A program made the position numbers and the translations under genes. Shown one piece after another: positions 1-7,588 of a stretch of 24,518 bases of DNA (positions within the stretch are counted from its first letter, which is position 1; each line of letters starts with the position of its first letter). The stretch comes from an uncultured Tissierellia bacterium. Lineage in GTDB: Bacteria > Bacillota > Clostridia > Tissierellales > Peptoniphilaceae. The notes under the pieces were generated by a model. That model saw only the letters and a list, made by a program, of their open reading frames with translations. It had not been told where the DNA came from and did not search any database. The stretch is taken from positions 1-24,518 of the forward strand of contig CABTYV010000016.1 of the NCBI GenBank assembly GCA_902489145.1, written 5' to 3'.

Positions 1-646
1 CCATGACTGCTCTTTGGTGCTCGGATCGGCTACGCCTTCCATGGAGCGCCTCTATGAGGCGGATCAGGGCCTGATCCATCCGGCGCTCGCCTTTGATCAA
101 CCAACCCTTCTCTTGCATGCTGCGCAGGGTCTGGGTCGAGGCGCCCGTCGCTTGCAGGAGTCTTCCCTGCTCCTCCTCCCCCTCTTTTTTTAAATAGGTG
201 AGGATCTGCGCCTGACGCAGGGCCTGTTTGGGCGGGATCGCTGAATGGCCCGCTGCACTCAGGCGAAAGAAGGATTGAATCTTCGGTCGGTAGCTGCCCA
301 AGGGGCCCGGGGCCGTCACCGCCTGGATGGCCGAGCTGTAATCCGAAAGGGTGCTTTCGACCAGGTAGCCTACCAGGGCCAGTCCCTCCTTGCTCAACGG
401 TGCCTCTCCGGGAATGAGGCCCGCCACCGATTTTAGGCGAAAGGGTGGCTTTTCATGATGAAGATCCACAACCAGTCCGCTGACCAAACGGCCCCCTCGA
501 CCAAAGGGCACGGAAACCAGGCTCCCCACTTTTATTTCTGCCTGGAGCGCCTCCGGAACCAGATAGTCAAAGGGCCGGTCGGTCGCCCGGCTGCCGGAGT
601 GGACCAAAATCCTGGCATAGGGGGCTGGTCCTTTTGGGTCCTTCAT
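1..646 (-). CDS. priA: Primosomal protein N' (replication restart helicase PriA), N-terminal part
   Basis: Only the first 215 codons are in the window; the reading frame stays open to the left edge. Translation of the reverse strand starts MKDPKGPAPYARILVHSG and continues with the FDYLVPEAL and VPFGRGG blocks that mark the 3'-DNA-binding domain of PriA (about residues 5-105). A winged-helix-like region rich in charged residues follows (about 140-200). The helicase and zinc-binding parts lie outside the window. PriA reloads the replicative helicase at collapsed forks. The ATG at 644-646 overlaps the coaBC stop in an ATGA arrangement, so translation is probably coupled. The order gmk-rpoZ-coaBC-priA is classic for Firmicutes and supports the call. 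The identification is firm for the visible part; integrity of the rest cannot be judged. Confidence 0.9.
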   Translation of the reverse strand, partial: MKDPKGPAPYARILVHSGSRATDRPFDYLVPEALQAEIKVGSLVSVPFGRGGRLVSGLVVDLHHEKPPFRLKSVAGLIPGEAPLSKEGLALVGYLVESTLSDYSSAIQAVTAPGPLGSYRPKIQSFFRLSAAGHSAIPPKQALRQAQILTYLKKEGEEEQGRLLQATGASTQTLRSMQEKGWLIKGERRMDQALIRLIEALHGRRSRSEHQRAVM

Positions 647-1827
647 CGGAGGAGGTCCAAAATATGGTTGGCCACTTCTTCCTTGCTCCCCAAGGGGTAA
701 CGGGTTTGATCGGTTTTGGAAAAAATGCTCACCACATTGGTATCGAGTCCAAATCCTGCCCCCGGGGCCGTTACATCGTTGGCTACTATATAATCTAGAT
801 TTTTCTCGTTCAGCTTTTTCTTCGCATAGCGTGCCAGCTCCTGGGTCTCTGCTGCGAAGCCGATTAAACATTGGTGGGTCTTTCTTTGGCCCATGGTCTT
901 GAGGATGTCCGGCGTAAATGTCATCGACAGGGTCAGGGCGTCCGCTTGCTCCCGTTTTTTGATCTTTTGACTGGCCCTGGTCTCTGGCCTGAGATCACAA
1001 GGGGCAGCCGCCATAATCAGCGCATCACAGGCATCAAATCGCCGATCCACCTCATTAAAAAGATCTTCGGTCGATTCAACCGGCACCAAGGAAACCCCCT
1101 TCGGCGGGTCTACCTCCAAGGGGCCGTGCAGAAAACATACCTCCGCCCCCCGCCAATGGGCCATTTTGGCCAAGGCGACGCCCTGCTTGCCCGAAGAATG
1201 ATTGGTCAAAAAGCGAACGGGGTCCAGAGACTCCCGGGTCGGTCCCCCGCTGATCAAAAGCTTCTTTCCGGCCAGGTCCTTAGGCGTCAACGCGCAGCAG
1301 ATGACCTCCACCAGATCCTCCGCCTCCGGCATCCGCCCCTTGCCCTCCTCTTCGCAGGCAAGAAAGCCCGCCTCTGGCTCAATCACCCCAATCCCCCGCT
1401 CCTTTAAAAGGGCCAGGTTCTTCTGTGTCGCCGGATTTTCATACATGACGACGTTCATCGACGGGGCGACCACCAAGGGGCAATGGCTGGCGAGTGCAGC
1501 TGCTGAAAGGAGATCATCACTGATCCCCTGGGCAATCTTGGCCAAAACATTGGCCGTGGCCGGTGCAATTATGAAAAGATCCGCCCACCGGGAAAGGTCA
1601 ATATGAGGAATGAAATGATCCTCCTCAGCGAAAAGATCATCATACACGCGGTGATGGGATAGCGTCTGAAAACTCAGTGGCTGGATAAAGGCTTCTGCCC
1701 CCTTGGTCATGATCACCCGGCACTCCGCGCCCGCCTTATGAAGGCGGGAAAGCAGGTCCAGGCTTTTATAGAGGGCAATCCCGCCGGATACGCCCAGCAA
1801 AATCCTCTTCCCCTGTAGATGCTGCAT
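643..1827 (-). CDS. coaBC: Bifunctional phosphopantothenoylcysteine decarboxylase / phosphopantothenate-cysteine ligase CoaBC (Dfp)
   Basis: A 394-residue protein that carries out two consecutive steps of coenzyme A synthesis: joining cysteine to 4'-phosphopantothenate (CoaB, C-terminal half) and FMN-dependent decarboxylation of the product (CoaC, N-terminal half). The CoaC half shows LLGVSGGIA at 11-19, the catalytic HID motif at 75-77, APATAN at 88-93, PSMN at 122-125 (the family usually has PAMN) and the substrate-clamp Cys158 followed by GKGRM. His75, Asn125 and Cys158 fall at the same positions as in the E. coli enzyme. The CoaB half begins near residue 185 and shows SGGPTRE, DPVRFLTNHSSGKQG and a KIKK nucleotide-binding motif. 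The ATG at 1827 has AGGAGG five bases upstream. It lies 9 bp after rpoZ and overlaps priA by 4 bp. Confidence 0.96.
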   Translation of the reverse strand: MQHLQGKRILLGVSGGIALYKSLDLLSRLHKAGAECRVIMTKGAEAFIQPLSFQTLSHHRVYDDLFAEEDHFIPHIDLSRWADLFIIAPATANVLAKIAQGISDDLLSAAALASHCPLVVAPSMNVVMYENPATQKNLALLKERGIGVIEPEAGFLACEEEGKGRMPEAEDLVEVICCALTPKDLAGKKLLISGGPTRESLDPVRFLTNHSSGKQGVALAKMAHWRGAEVCFLHGPLEVDPPKGVSLVPVESTEDLFNEVDRRFDACDALIMAAAPCDLRPETRASQKIKKREQADALTLSMTFTPDILKTMGQRKTHQCLIGFAAETQELARYAKKKLNEKNLDYIVANDVTAPGAGFGLDTNVVSIFSKTDQTRYPLGSKEEVANHILDLLR

Positions 1828-1836
1828 CCCTACCTC

Positions 1837-2100
1837 CTAGGCTTCGATCTCGTGATCTTCCAGCTCATCAAAAATTCGTTTCTCCCGGTAATCAATAATT
1901 TCATCCATATCCGGCTTGATCCGCTCAATCTTGCCATGCATAATTTCATCCAAGGCCTGGGTACAGGGCTTTTGAGCCTCTGACTCCATCAGGGGTTCTG
2001 CCCCGTCAATCAAAAGCCTGGCCCGTTTCATCACCATCACACAAATATCATAGCGCGAGGATGAAATTTTGGATAATTCCTGAAATGATGGGTTAATCAT
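1837..2100 (-). CDS. rpoZ: DNA-directed RNA polymerase omega subunit
   Basis: An 87-residue protein, normal length for omega, a small subunit that binds beta-prime and helps assemble and stabilise RNA polymerase. The N-terminal part has SRYDICVMVMKRAR, matching the conserved block that lies against the beta-prime tail, followed by an acidic C-terminus typical of Firmicutes homologues. The reading frame is open further upstream, but I place the start at the ATG 2098-2100 (MINPSFQELS) because GGGAGG sits six bases before it. The start lies inside the end of gmk (8 bp overlap), so the two genes are probably translationally coupled. The TAG stop overlaps the ribosome binding site of coaBC. Confidence 0.93.
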   Translation of the reverse strand: MINPSFQELSKISSSRYDICVMVMKRARLLIDGAEPLMESEAQKPCTQALDEIMHGKIERIKPDMDEIIDYREKRIFDELEDHEIEA

Positions 2101-2704
2101 GGTATTCCTCCCAATACTGTTTGAGCAAGTCCTGATCGATGCGCTGGTGCTCTGCATCTATAATATGCGAGATCGTTTCGGCACAGGCTTCCACGTCTTC
2201 ATTGACCACAGCATAATCATAGCGATGGAGATTGGCAATCTCCTCCTCCGCATTTTTGAGCCGCAGGGCAATCTCCGATGGATCCTCTGTCCCGCGTCCC
2301 TCCAGTCGCTTTTTCAAATCCTTCACATGGGGCGGCAAAAGAAAAATAAAAACGCCCTCGTCCGTATTGTCCTTGACCTGCATGGCCCCTTGAACGTCAA
2401 TTTCCAACAGGACGTCCCGGCCCTCCTCCAGATTCTGCTGCACATAGGCGCGTGGCGTGCCGTAATAATGGCCATGTACTTCCGCGAATTCAATCAGTTC
2501 ATCCCGGTCAATCAAGTCATCAAAGGCTTCCGGCTCATAAAAAAAATAATTGACCCCCTCCTGCTCCTGCCCTCTCTTCTTTCGGGTGGTTGCAGAGATC
2601 GATAAGCGAAGCTCCGGTCTTTTTCGAATGAGCTCACTGCAGACGGTCCCTTTCCCTACGCCAGAGGGCCCGGACACCACAATCAAATGTCCTTTTTTTC
2701 GCAT
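2093..2704 (-). CDS. gmk: Guanylate kinase
   Basis: A 203-residue enzyme that phosphorylates GMP to GDP with ATP, essential for GTP and dGTP supply. The P-loop SGPSGVGKGT is at 11-20. The GMP-binding region follows with SATTRKKR, GVNYFFY and the lid-proximal HGHYYGTP, and then LEIDVQGA, which are all hallmark guanylate kinase blocks. Length matches the family. The ATG at 2702-2704 is preceded by GGGAGG at a good distance. It is the first gene of the minus-strand core operon in this window, and its upstream region (2705-2791) is shared with the divergent gntR-type gene. I could not find a convincing promoter on this strand; an AT-rich TAATAT is present without a good -35 partner. Confidence 0.97.
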   Translation of the reverse strand: MRKKGHLIVVSGPSGVGKGTVCSELIRKRPELRLSISATTRKKRGQEQEGVNYFFYEPEAFDDLIDRDELIEFAEVHGHYYGTPRAYVQQNLEEGRDVLLEIDVQGAMQVKDNTDEGVFIFLLPPHVKDLKKRLEGRGTEDPSEIALRLKNAEEEIANLHRYDYAVVNEDVEACAETISHIIDAEHQRIDQDLLKQYWEEYHD

Positions 2705-2791
2705 GGCTGGCCTCCCTTCTTTTTTTCACTGTAGGGCATGCGAGCTTGCTTGTCCAGTTAATATTACAGAATCGAAATATTTTTTGGACCC

Positions 2792-2819
2792 TTGACATTC
2801 CTGGAAAAGGCTGTATTAT
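2792..2819 (+). promoter_or_regulatory. Sigma-A type promoter of the gntR-ABC operon
   Basis: A perfect -35 hexamer TTGACA at 2792-2797 is followed after 16 bp by TATTAT at 2814-2819. It points into the YtrA-like regulator gene. The palindromes at 2827-2840 and 2844-2855 lie over and just after the expected start of transcription, a usual place for repression. Seen by eye only. Confidence 0.7.
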
Positions 2820-2826
2820 ATGAATT

Positions 2827-2840
2827 AATACAACTGTATT
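2827..2840. promoter_or_regulatory. Candidate operator: perfect palindrome AATACAACTGTATT
   Basis: AATACA and TGTATT are exact inverted repeats separated by two bases, located 7 bp downstream of the -10 box. A second dyad, TGTA-N4-TACA, lies at 2844-2855, and the outer parts CTGTA and TACAG (2834-2838, 2852-2856) also form a spaced repeat. YtrA-type GntR proteins are known to bind such dyads in their own promoters, so autorepression is the likely role. Binding is inferred. Confidence 0.5.
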
Positions 2841-2878
2841 GTTTGTATGGGTACAGTCTAATCAGAAAGGAGCCCTGC

Positions 2879-3259
2879 TTGATTGCCATTCAGTCCAACC
2901 ACGAAGCGCCGATCTATCGCCAGATCGCGGATCAGATCATGCTGTTAGTTTCCTCCGGGATTCTAAGCGAGGGGGAAGCCATTCCCTCCATTCGGGACCA
3001 GGCTCGAGATCTCGGCATCAACCCGGCCACCGTGGCCCGGGCCTATGCGGAGCTGGAGCGGCGAGGGATCATCGAAACCCTGCCCAAAAAAGGAAGCTAT
3101 ATTGCCCGAGGGCACTTAAAAGAGGAATTGCGTAAGAAGGCCCAGGAAGACCTGACGGCGTTCATTGAAAGGTACCGAAGCCTGGCTTTTAGCCAGGACG
3201 ACCTAATTGCCATCGTCAAGGAGGTGTATGCCCATGCTGGAAATTCAATCACTCAATAA
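2879..3259 (+). CDS. GntR family transcriptional regulator, YtrA subfamily
   Basis: A 126-residue repressor-type protein. The N-terminal two-thirds is a winged helix-turn-helix: APIYRQIADQI, GEAIPSIRDQARDLGINPATVARAYAELERRGII and KKGSYIA are the standard GntR DNA-binding blocks. Only a short helical tail follows (about 45 residues), which defines the YtrA group, whose members lack a large effector domain and usually control a neighbouring ABC transporter. I place the start at TTG 2879-2881 because AGAAAGGAG lies about six bases upstream and the protein then begins (M)IAIQSNHEAPIY, the normal N-terminus. An upstream in-frame ATG at 2792 would lie inside the promoter and is rejected. The 3' end overlaps the ATPase gene by 26 bp, so the two are co-translated. 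Confidence 0.9.
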   Translation: MIAIQSNHEAPIYRQIADQIMLLVSSGILSEGEAIPSIRDQARDLGINPATVARAYAELERRGIIETLPKKGSYIARGHLKEELRKKAQEDLTAFIERYRSLAFSQDDLIAIVKEVYAHAGNSITQ

Positions 3260-4103
3260 GGATTTTAACCGGGTGTCTGTATTACAAGATCTGTCCTGGC
3301 AGATTGAAACCGGCACCATTGTCGGTCTGATCGGGCCCAATGGCGCTGGCAAATCAACGCTCCTTCGGTGTCTGGCCGGTGTCTACACCTACCCGTCTGG
3401 TCAGATTCTCTTGGATCATAAACCCATTGACCAGGTCAAGGACCGACTCTTTTTTATCTCGGACGAGCCCTTCTACTTTTCTCACTTCAATTGTCAGGAG
3501 ATGACCCGCTTCTACCGGTCCTTCTATCCTCGATTTGATCTGGACTATTATCATAAGCTGCTTGCACTCTTTCGCTTCGATGAGCACAAGCCCATCCAGT
3601 CCCTTTCAAAGGGGCTGAAACGGCAGTCGGCCATCATCCTGGCCCTCTCTTGCCGTCCCCAGCTGCTTTTGATGGATGAATCCTTCGATGGCTTGGATCC
3701 TCGGACCCGGCTTTTACTGAAAAGGGAGCTGATCGATCTGGTCAGTGAGAAAACGCTCAGCATTATCATTTCTTCACACAATATTCGGGAGCTGGAGGAT
3801 ATTGCCGATCAATTGGCCTTGCTGGAGGGAGGCAAAATTGCCTTTGTCCAGAAGACCGGCCTTGGCGAATCCACCTATCACAAGGTCCAGCTGGGCTACC
3901 AGCAGCCAATTCCCCCTGAGCTTTATACAGATATGGACCTTTTGCACGTAGAGATCAATGGAAAGGTCGCAACGATCATCTATCAGGAAAACGAAGCAAC
4001 TCAGGAAGCCCTGCTTGCGACCAAGCCCCTCCTGGTCAATCCTCTGCCGATCAGCATGGAGGAAATTTTTGTCTACGAAATGGAGGCTAGAGATGAACGC
4101 TAA
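3234..4103 (+). CDS. ABC transporter ATP-binding protein (YtrB-like)
   Basis: A 289-residue ATPase subunit. Walker A is GPNGAGKST at 34-42, the signature is the variant LSKGLKRQ at 124-131, Walker B is LLLMDES at 144-150 with the catalytic Glu149, then GLDP at 153-156 and the switch His182. The LSKG variant is usual in the antibiotic/stress-exporter type ATPases that go with YtrA regulators. The C-terminal 70 residues are an extra domain of unknown role. The start is ambiguous between ATG 3228 and ATG 3234; AAGGAGG at 3218-3224 lies nine bases before 3234 and only three before 3228, so I prefer 3234. It overlaps both neighbours (26 bp with the regulator, 11 bp with the permease). Substrate cannot be read from the sequence; a cell-envelope or peptide stress function is only the family's general theme. 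Confidence 0.9.
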   Translation: MLEIQSLNKDFNRVSVLQDLSWQIETGTIVGLIGPNGAGKSTLLRCLAGVYTYPSGQILLDHKPIDQVKDRLFFISDEPFYFSHFNCQEMTRFYRSFYPRFDLDYYHKLLALFRFDEHKPIQSLSKGLKRQSAIILALSCRPQLLLMDESFDGLDPRTRLLLKRELIDLVSEKTLSIIISSHNIRELEDIADQLALLEGGKIAFVQKTGLGESTYHKVQLGYQQPIPPELYTDMDLLHVEINGKVATIIYQENEATQEALLATKPLLVNPLPISMEEIFVYEMEARDER

Positions 4104-5757
4104 ACTCTATCACCGTCAATTGTTCAAACAGTACCGCCCCTACCTGCTTTTGGTCCTTGTCCTTGCGCTGGCCGATCCCATCATCAGCTTTTTCAGTGCG
4201 CGCATGAGCCTGGCGGAAGGGATGGCGGCCAAATATGTAGCGAGTGGCTTCTTCCATGCCAGTCTCTATTTGCCCATCCTGTCCATTTTTCTGGGCCTAC
4301 TGGTGCCCTTTGTCGTCCTATCCTTCCTCTACAAGAAAAGCGATATGGACCTCTACGCCTCCCTGCCGATTCGCTCCGAGCGTCTTTTGGACCATCATTT
4401 TCTGTTCGGCTGGTGCGCCATGATCCTGCTGCCCCTGGGACTGTCCTACCTGCTCAAGTTCCTGTTAGGTCTGGCCCTCTTCGGACCTCAGGCTTCTTTT
4501 CAAATCCTCTCGCTCGGCCAATTTGTGGACCTGGGCCTCTTCCTTTTGGTGGGCTCTTTTCTCTTTACCCTGCCAGCGCTTCTCTCCCTTTTAACCACCA
4601 CCAATCCCCTCAACGGAGTCCTGATTGCCCTGGCCTTCCAGATGGTTTTACCGGCCATCTTCTCTCAAGTGCTCCAATTTCAGTCCACGCTCCTGGGCAA
4701 CCTTTCCTATCTTTCGAATAGGGGCGAAGCGCCGTTTTACTATCTCTGCCCCCATTACTGCTATCTCATGCCCTTTGTGCGGCTTTCGCTGAACCCGAAG
4801 CTTTTGATCGCTCTGGCCGTCTGGTCCCTGATCGGCCTTTTGCTCTATTTCCTCTGCCGGCGCCTGGTCAAAAGAAGACCCGTCGAGCGCATCGGATCCT
4901 CCAGCATGTTCCGGGCCTTTTATCCCGTCTGTATCGCCATTTTTGGCCTGATCGGCTTAACCCTTCTCAATATGAGCCTTGTCCCCGGTATGACCTGGTC
5001 GGCGCTTGAGCATTGGAATTTCTTTGTCTTTCCCGCCATTTTAGGCCTGGTAGCCCTCTTAGTCGTTCAGATTACGCGCTATCGGGGCCGCCCCCCCATT
5101 TTAAAAACGGTCCTGGCCTATGGCTTACTTTTTATCTGCTCCCTGGCCTGCACCTTTGCCATCACGGGCCCGATTAAAACGAAGGCCGAAATGAGCCTGC
5201 CGGCGCCCCAGGCGGTGGACCGCCTCCTCCTGGTCAATCCCATCCGGTCCAACGCGCTGGTCGTCCGGATGCGGGAATCCGATCAATTTCTGGATGATAT
5301 GGGCCTGGATGAAGCATCCTTTATCCAAATGGCCCATGATAATCAGCTCTCCTCCTACCTCCTCATAAACGAAGGGGGCAGAGAACGGCCCAGAAGAAGA
5401 GACGAGCTGCCCAAGCTCCCCTACCACAGGCAGGTCCAAACATTCAGCCCCATGAATCAAACCCACTATTATCAGGAGGCGGTGTTCCACCAAAAGGATG
5501 AGATCGAACACCTTCAGGCTTTGCAGAAAAAATTGGTGGCCTATTATCAAAAAATGCAAAGAGAACACAGCCAGGAGCCCAGCGATCAATATTCTACCGG
5601 TCGTATCCAGTTCTCCTATCTGGATAAAAATGGCAAGCCTCTCCAGGTCCGCACCTACGATATCCCCCGAGCCATACTCCGGGAGGAGCTAGCCGCCCTC
5701 TTCCCCGAAGGCCTCTTTAGCGTAGAAGGGCTGCCGCTCTCCGCATCGCGTCCATAA
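4093..5757 (+). CDS. ABC transporter permease, large YtrC/YtrD-like membrane protein with extracytoplasmic C-terminal domain
   Basis: A 554-residue membrane protein, partner of the ATPase just upstream (11 bp overlap). The ATG at 4093 is preceded by GGAGG with six bases of spacing; the open frame extends further upstream but only within the ATPase gene. The first 370 or so residues hold about ten hydrophobic segments, among them YLLLVLVLALADPIISFF near the start and VLAYGLLFICSLACTFAI at the end of the membrane region. The last 170 residues are hydrophilic, with charged and tyrosine-rich stretches, and by the hydrophobicity pattern probably lie outside the membrane. This two-part layout is common in permeases linked to YtrA-type repressors. 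No known substrate motif is visible. The downstream gap to rqcH holds no clear terminator. Confidence 0.82.
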   Translation: MNAKLYHRQLFKQYRPYLLLVLVLALADPIISFFSARMSLAEGMAAKYVASGFFHASLYLPILSIFLGLLVPFVVLSFLYKKSDMDLYASLPIRSERLLDHHFLFGWCAMILLPLGLSYLLKFLLGLALFGPQASFQILSLGQFVDLGLFLLVGSFLFTLPALLSLLTTTNPLNGVLIALAFQMVLPAIFSQVLQFQSTLLGNLSYLSNRGEAPFYYLCPHYCYLMPFVRLSLNPKLLIALAVWSLIGLLLYFLCRRLVKRRPVERIGSSSMFRAFYPVCIAIFGLIGLTLLNMSLVPGMTWSALEHWNFFVFPAILGLVALLVVQITRYRGRPPILKTVLAYGLLFICSLACTFAITGPIKTKAEMSLPAPQAVDRLLLVNPIRSNALVVRMRESDQFLDDMGLDEASFIQMAHDNQLSSYLLINEGGRERPRRRDELPKLPYHRQVQTFSPMNQTHYYQEAVFHQKDEIEHLQALQKKLVAYYQKMQREHSQEPSDQYSTGRIQFSYLDKNGKPLQVRTYDIPRAILREELAALFPEGLFSVEGLPLSASRP

Positions 5758-5805
5758 GGCGCTTGATCCCCTTTCCTAAGGACAAACAGAAGACCGCTTG
5801 GATCG

Positions 5806-5814
5806 TGTTATAAT
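5806..5814 (+). promoter_or_regulatory. Extended -10 promoter element before rqcH
   Basis: TGTTATAAT matches the extended -10 pattern TGnTATAAT (TATAAT at 5809-5814). No good -35 hexamer lies at 15-18 bp, which is tolerated with an extended -10. It sits 25 bp before the rqcH start codon, so rqcH-sbcD-sbcC may have their own promoter. Confidence 0.5.
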
Positions 5815-5839
5815 GTCATCAAATAGAAAAGGAGCTTCT

Positions 5840-7588
5840 ATGACATTTGATGGCATCACGACCCGAGCGGTCGTTTTAGAATTACAAGAAAAGCTTTCTG
5901 GTGGGGTGCTTCGAAAAATCAATCAAATCGCCCCCCACACCTTGACCCTATCCTTTTATGCGAATCAGGAAAATCACCTGCTCTATTTGACCGCCGATCC
6001 GGCCAAAGCCTGCCTCTTTTTAACGAATCGAAAATTCCAAAATCCCACCACGCCCCCCGATTTTTGTATGGTTCTTCGAAAGCATCTGGCTCAGGCCAGA
6101 CTCATCGACATTCGACAGGCGGGGATGGACCGAACCGTGAGCTTTTGCTTCTCCGGTCGAAACGAACTGGGGGATGACACTACGCTGCGTCTGGTGGGTG
6201 AATTTATGGGCAAGTACTCCAACCTGATCCTGGTTGGGCCTCAGGAACGGGTCATTGACGCCATTCGACATGTCTCCCATGATATGAGCCGGGTCCGCCA
6301 AATCTATCCCGGAGCGGCCTATCACTTCTTCCCCTCGGAAAAAAAGGACCTGCTGGACCAGAAAATCGTTTTAAAGGATTTAGCCGAGCGTACCGCCCCC
6401 CAGGCCCAGGCCAATAAATTATTTGTAAAAAACCTGACTGGCTTTTCGCCCTTAGCGGCGCGTGAGTTACTTTTTCGAGCCGGCTTGGATCCCGATCAGC
6501 CGCTCGCATCCCTGCGGGCGGAGGACTGGGACCTCTTACAAGGCGTTTTTGACTCCTTTGCCGAAGTGATTCGTACGGGCGCCTTTCAACCGGGTCTCTA
6601 CGGGACAAATAAGATCACCTACTATCCCCTGCCCCTCTACCATCTTGGCCCGGCCCGGGCAGGGGGCGCTTCCCTCTCCGCCCTGATGGATCGCTACTAT
6701 ACGGAGCATGGGCGCGATGACCGGATGGGGCAGCAGAAGGCACAGCTCATCGCCCAGCTAAAGGCTGCGCAGGACCGCCTGGAAAAAAAGCTGTCGCACC
6801 AAAGGGCCGACTTTCAGGAGACGCTGGACCGGGAAGATCTGAAGGAAGAGGGAGATCTTTTAGCGGCCCAGGTCCACACCCTGCGTAAAGGCATGGATCA
6901 AATTCGCTTGGCCGATTTTTTTCATCACAATGAGCTGCGCACCATTGCCCTGGATCCGGGCAAGGCGCCCTGGGAAAATGTGAAGGAGCGCTATCGTCGC
7001 TATTCCAAGCTGAAAAGGGCGCATCAATTATTGAGTGAAAGTCTGCCCGCCCTGGAGGAGCTCTTGGCCTACTACCAGCAGCTGGGCAGTACCATTGAGC
7101 AGGCGCAAAGCGAGGAGGACCTGGCCGCCATCCGCACAGAGATGGTGCGGGAAGGGCTGATCAAGGAAAAAGGCCGAAAAAAATCGAAAAAATCAGCCCC
7201 AAAAGCCCTGCCCCCCTACCACTACCAAAGTCCCAATGGCTTTGACCTTTACGTCGGACGCAATAACCGCCAAAATGACCAATTGACCTTGAAAACAGCC
7301 AACAAGGAGGATCTCTTTTTTCACGCCCAAGGCATTGCCGGAGCGCACGTGATCCTTCGAACCTGCGGCAAGACGCCTGATAGCGCCGATATTGAAGCTG
7401 CCTGCTGGCTTGCGGCCAAAAACTCAGCGCAGGGAGCGGAATCGAGCGTCATGGTCGACTATACGGAGCGGAAAAATGTTTATAAGGCCAAGGGAGCCAA
7501 GCCCGGTATGGTGTACTACCATGACTTTTCCTCCCTCCTGGTCAATCCAAAAAAGAACCTCCCCCTGAAGCGAAAGGAGGAGGTATGA
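5840..7588 (+). CDS. rqcH: Ribosome quality control factor RqcH (NFACT family, Rqc2 homologue)
   Basis: A 582-residue NFACT protein. RqcH binds 50S subunits blocked by a peptidyl-tRNA and adds alanine tails that mark the stalled peptide for degradation. The N-terminal NFACT-N domain starts MTFDGITTRAVVLEL, and the Asp97-Arg98 pair needed for alanyl-tRNA recruitment in studied homologues is present at exactly these positions (GMDRTV). A helical, charged middle part (about 290-430) fits the coiled-coil arm. The NFACT-R domain is at about 450-570, with PNGFDLYVGRNNRQND and DLFFHAQGIAGAHV. The ATG at 5840 follows AAAAGGAG by five bases. The stop overlaps the sbcD start (ATGA). Older annotations call such proteins fibronectin-binding (FbpA); the DR motif favours RqcH. 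Confidence 0.95.
   Translation: MTFDGITTRAVVLELQEKLSGGVLRKINQIAPHTLTLSFYANQENHLLYLTADPAKACLFLTNRKFQNPTTPPDFCMVLRKHLAQARLIDIRQAGMDRTVSFCFSGRNELGDDTTLRLVGEFMGKYSNLILVGPQERVIDAIRHVSHDMSRVRQIYPGAAYHFFPSEKKDLLDQKIVLKDLAERTAPQAQANKLFVKNLTGFSPLAARELLFRAGLDPDQPLASLRAEDWDLLQGVFDSFAEVIRTGAFQPGLYGTNKITYYPLPLYHLGPARAGGASLSALMDRYYTEHGRDDRMGQQKAQLIAQLKAAQDRLEKKLSHQRADFQETLDREDLKEEGDLLAAQVHTLRKGMDQIRLADFFHHNELRTIALDPGKAPWENVKERYRRYSKLKRAHQLLSESLPALEELLAYYQQLGSTIEQAQSEEDLAAIRTEMVREGLIKEKGRKKSKKSAPKALPPYHYQSPNGFDLYVGRNNRQNDQLTLKTANKEDLFFHAQGIAGAHVILRTCGKTPDSADIEAACWLAAKNSAQGAESSVMVDYTERKNVYKAKGAKPGMVYYHDFSSLLVNPKKNLPLKRKEEV

Noticed and set aside
2705..2791. Promoter for gmk on the minus strand
   Set aside because: A TATA-like TAATAT is seen but no fitting -35; I cannot support a position.
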